Of a DNA stretch of 42,294 bases, positions 39,877-42,294 are shown piece by piece. Each line of letters begins with the position of its first letter. Position 1 is the first letter of the stretch. The notes under the pieces are model-generated. The model was not told where the DNA came from, did not search any database, and saw nothing but the letters and a program-made list of their open reading frames with translations. The DNA is from Acidobacteriota bacterium. GTDB taxonomy: Bacteria; Acidobacteriota; UBA6911; JACQTF01. The DNA lies in NCBI GenBank assembly GCA_016210925.1, contig JACQTF010000134.1:1-42294 (forward strand). Direction: 5' to 3'. A program made the position numbers and the translations under genes.

Positions 39877-41835
39877 ATGAAGAGACTACTCCTGGTCCAG
39901 CCGTTTCAACATGAGGGGATGCTTGCCTTTGGGCAGACCATTGACATTCCCTTTCTCGGTCGACAAGCGGGAATCGCGCCACTGAGCCTCGCAACGCTCG
40001 CCGCTCTCACGCCTCAGGGCTACCAGATCGACGTTTGGGATGAGACGGTCGCGGGTGAAATCTCAGAGGAAACGCCGCTGCCCAATTACGACCTGGTGGG
40101 CGTGACCGGATACGTCAACCACTTGGTCCGCGCCACAAGGCTCGGCTCTTTGTTCAAGCAACGCGGGATGTTGGTCGTCGCCGGTGGGCCTGGAGTGTCT
40201 AGTGCCCCCGAGAAATATCGCGATGCCTTCGACGTGCTCTTCGTGGGCGAGGCGGAACATAAGTGGCCGGAGTTCCTCGCTGATTGGGAGGCGGGACGCT
40301 ATCGGCCGGAATACCGCCAGGTGACCAAACCGGACCTTGCCGGTTCACCCCTCCCGAAATGGGATGCCATCGACCTGAGTCGATACCTGGTCGGGGCCGT
40401 TCAAACCACCCGCGGGTGTCCCTTCGATTGCTCGTATTGTGACGTCATCTATTTGTATGGCCGTCAGGCACGCCACAAGACGGTGGACTCCGTCCTGGCC
40501 GAGGTCGTTGAACTCCAGCGGCGAAGCGTGCGCAGCATCTTTGTCTGCGACGACAACTTTTACGGCAACCCGAAGTTTGCGAAGGATCTTTTGCGGCAGT
40601 TGATTCCCATGAACAATTCCTTCAAGACGCCGGTCCGGTTCATCACCCAGATCACCTTGAATGTGGCCCAAGACGACGATCTGCTGGCGCTCATGGCCGA
40701 CGCGAACTTCCCCCGTCTTTTCATCGGGATCGAGACCCCCAACAAGGACAGCCTGAAAGAAGTCAACAAGCCTCAGAATTACCGATTGGACCTTGTGGAA
40801 TCCGTCAGGAAAATCCAGTCCTATGGGCTCTCCATCGAGGCCGGGATCATGGTGGGATTCGACCACGACGGTCCGTCGATCTTTGACGAACAGGCCGATT
40901 TCATCAAAGAAACCGGCCTTTCTCTGGTGCTGCCCAGCATCTTGCAAGCGCCGGTAGGCACGCCATTGTGGAGGAAGCTTTACAAGGAAGGGCGCATCCT
41001 TGAAGCAGCGCCGGAACAATTCAGCGGCCCTGGACAGCGCACCTATACGAACATGATTCCCCGGTGCATGAGTCGGGCCGATCTCTACCGAGGATTTGCC
41101 GATTTTATGGGGCGGCTGTACGAGTGGAAACATTTCGCGGCGCGCACGATGACGTACGTCTCCACTGTTACCCGGCGGCCCCGAGTCCATCGGCGGCTTG
41201 CCTTATCGCCGCGTGACCTGAAGCTCTACCTGGGGGGTGTCTGCTTCTTCGTCTTTGGCTTGCGTGGTGACGCGCGGCGCCAAAGCTGGCGGATCCTGCT
41301 CCATACGATGTGCAGGGCACCGTATCTGCTGGAGGTGGTGATCTCCAACATCTTCCAATTTCATCACGAACGTGGATTGCTGGAGGCTCACCAGGCAGCG
41401 CTCCGCACGCAGATCGATCGAGAGAAACAGCAAGAGCTCAGGGTGGCGGCCGGAAACATGTTGATCCCGGAAGCTTTCAGAAAAAGTTACAAGGAGATCT
41501 TTCCCGAGGTATACGAGCGGCTGTCGAATGGGTTGCTCAATGGCTCACGCCTCAACGATGCGCTGGTCGAAGTGTTTGGAGACTTCCTCGTCCGGTGGGG
41601 ACCGTCGCTTACTCGGCTTGAAGAGTCCCACAGGGCTTTTCTGTTGGAGATTTGCGCCAGGACAATTGCCAAGGAAAATGCCCAGTCGGCTGGCCTGATC
41701 TCGCCCATGAGGCAGGCGCCTGCGGTCGCGCGCGATCTTAGGATCGCACGACTTCCTGAGGAAATTCTACGATCCGTGGAGCAAGACCTTCGGGTAGGGG
41801 GAAGAGCCAGGGCGGTGGAGGCTCTGGGTGCATGA
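39877..41835 (+). CDS. B12-binding radical SAM protein with DUF4070-type C-terminus
   Basis: 652 residues. An N-terminal B12-binding-type domain (about 1-135) contains VGVTGYVNHLVRATRLG and VVAGGPGVSSAPEKYRD. The radical SAM core has CPFDCSYCDV (Cys181, Cys185, Cys188), FVCDDNFYGNP and FIGIETPNKDSL. From about residue 390 it has YTNMIPRCMSRADLYRGFADFMGRLYEW, as in DUF4070 members. The group includes HpnJ-like enzymes of hopanoid tailoring; many others are uncharacterised. The last 170 residues are a helical extension. It is 28 bp before an AMP-dependent ligase gene, suggesting lipid or secondary-metabolite modification. Substrate unknown. Confidence 0.87.
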   Translation: MKRLLLVQPFQHEGMLAFGQTIDIPFLGRQAGIAPLSLATLAALTPQGYQIDVWDETVAGEISEETPLPNYDLVGVTGYVNHLVRATRLGSLFKQRGMLVVAGGPGVSSAPEKYRDAFDVLFVGEAEHKWPEFLADWEAGRYRPEYRQVTKPDLAGSPLPKWDAIDLSRYLVGAVQTTRGCPFDCSYCDVIYLYGRQARHKTVDSVLAEVVELQRRSVRSIFVCDDNFYGNPKFAKDLLRQLIPMNNSFKTPVRFITQITLNVAQDDDLLALMADANFPRLFIGIETPNKDSLKEVNKPQNYRLDLVESVRKIQSYGLSIEAGIMVGFDHDGPSIFDEQADFIKETGLSLVLPSILQAPVGTPLWRKLYKEGRILEAAPEQFSGPGQRTYTNMIPRCMSRADLYRGFADFMGRLYEWKHFAARTMTYVSTVTRRPRVHRRLALSPRDLKLYLGGVCFFVFGLRGDARRQSWRILLHTMCRAPYLLEVVISNIFQFHHERGLLEAHQAALRTQIDREKQQELRVAAGNMLIPEAFRKSYKEIFPEVYERLSNGLLNGSRLNDALVEVFGDFLVRWGPSLTRLEESHRAFLLEICARTIAKENAQSAGLISPMRQAPAVARDLRIARLPEEILRSVEQDLRVGGRARAVEALGA

Positions 41836-41862
41836 CCGCTCTCCGAACAAAGGACGTCTGAA

Positions 41863-42294
41863 ATGAACGCCGCGGGACTCGTTTCTCAAGCCGCACGGGA
41901 GTACCCTGAGCTTCTCGCCCTGGAATACTATGGCGAGTCCTGGACCTTCCGGGAGCTCCTGGAGCAAGTGGAGTCGCTGGGGGAGTCGTTGCGCCGGTGG
42001 GGAATTGCCTCCGGCGACCGGGTGGGCATCTGGCTCGGCGATTCACCGCAGACCTTATTCATGTACCTGGCCGTCCTCCAGGCGGATGCCACCGCGCTGG
42101 TCTTTGACCCACAGTGGCGGTTGGAACAGATCGCCAGGGTGCTTGCCGCTCCCCTGGATGTCCTGGTCTACCGTTCCGAGTATTTTCCGCTTCTCCAGCA
42201 AGCCCTCGGTCGCGGGCCGGAGGTCCGGCTACTGGTGGAGTGGGACGATGCAGGCTCTTTCAAGGTCCAATCCCGGTCGCGGGTGGAGGGTGAA
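41863..42294 (+). CDS. AMP-dependent acyl/aryl ligase, N-terminal part (continues beyond window)
   Basis: The first 144 residues are visible and the frame is open at the edge. The N-terminal domain of the adenylate-forming (ANL) family is recognisable: AAREYPELLALEYYGESWTFRELLEQVESLGESLRRWGI, then ASGDRVGIWLGDSPQTLFMYLAVLQADAT with ALVFDPQWRLEQI. The ATP-binding motifs lie past the edge. ATG 41863 follows AGGA by eight bases. It likely activates a carboxylic acid as acyl-AMP for transfer to CoA or a carrier protein, in the same pathway as the preceding radical SAM protein. Confidence 0.82.
   Translation, partial: MNAAGLVSQAAREYPELLALEYYGESWTFRELLEQVESLGESLRRWGIASGDRVGIWLGDSPQTLFMYLAVLQADATALVFDPQWRLEQIARVLAAPLDVLVYRSEYFPLLQQALGRGPEVRLLVEWDDAGSFKVQSRSRVEGE

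Noticed and set aside
1-42294. tRNA, rRNA or known riboswitch genes
   Set aside because: Gaps were read on both strands; no cloverleaf with a TTCRANY arm or other recognisable RNA consensus was found by eye. A covariance-model scan would be decisive.

Overview
The window looks like chromosomal DNA of a GC-rich, Gram-negative-type soil or sediment bacterium. The gene mix fits an Acidobacteriota-like organism: paired UbiD-family decarboxylases, an M16 peptidase pair, HEPN-MNT modules, clan AA aspartic proteases, a glycine-rich RRM protein and an exported cyclophilin. This assignment rests on gene content only and is tentative. No rRNA, tRNA, CRISPR array, integrase or transposase was seen.

Layout. 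1-2714 (minus): TetR regulator, enoyl-CoA hydratase and an aldehyde dehydrogenase cut by the left edge, probably one catabolic operon. 2805-6366: a small clan AA protease, a UbiD decarboxylase coupled to a hot-dog thioesterase, and a decayed gamma-glutamyltransferase. 6371-11438: a copper/silver P1B ATPase flanked by two HEPN-MNT toxin-antitoxin-like modules in opposite gene order; the second MNT protein carries a ~280-residue N-terminal domain with a nuclease-like pattern and is the strongest novelty candidate. 11463-14757: a membrane HEAGH metalloprotease-like protein, an exported amidohydrolase, an exported cyclophilin, an in-frame-deleted yjbQ remnant and an RRM protein. 14873-18329: heme genes hemY, hemE, hemH. 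18326-21569: a 3'-truncated amidohydrolase running into a convergent second UbiD gene, then a SYLF-domain protein; this block is bounded by a 28-bp direct repeat of the hemH 3' end. 21570-25147 (minus): NYN-domain protein and an M16 peptidase pair.

25475-34697 is a nitrogen-assimilation cluster: two tandem type-I glutamine synthetases (one with the adenylylation tyrosine, one with Phe there), the GS adenylyltransferase GlnE, the PII protein with Tyr51, and the PII uridylyltransferase GlnD. The whole two-tier covalent control cascade lies within 9 kb. A 108-bp MITE-like element with perfect 18-bp inverted ends sits between the two synthetase genes and supplies the stop codon of the first.

35125-42294: a small hypothetical protein and a 3'-damaged aspartic protease, then a polysaccharide pyruvyl transferase-like protein, two radical SAM proteins, a PAP2-type membrane enzyme on the opposite strand and an AMP-dependent ligase that runs off the right edge. 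This resembles the start of an uncharacterised lipid, glycan or secondary-metabolite pathway.

Recurrent oddities are clean internal or terminal deletions in at least four genes, one probable single-base frameshift, and AAACCC-type repeat arrays in three intergenic gaps. Either the genome is shedding genes, or the assembly has local errors; reads would decide.
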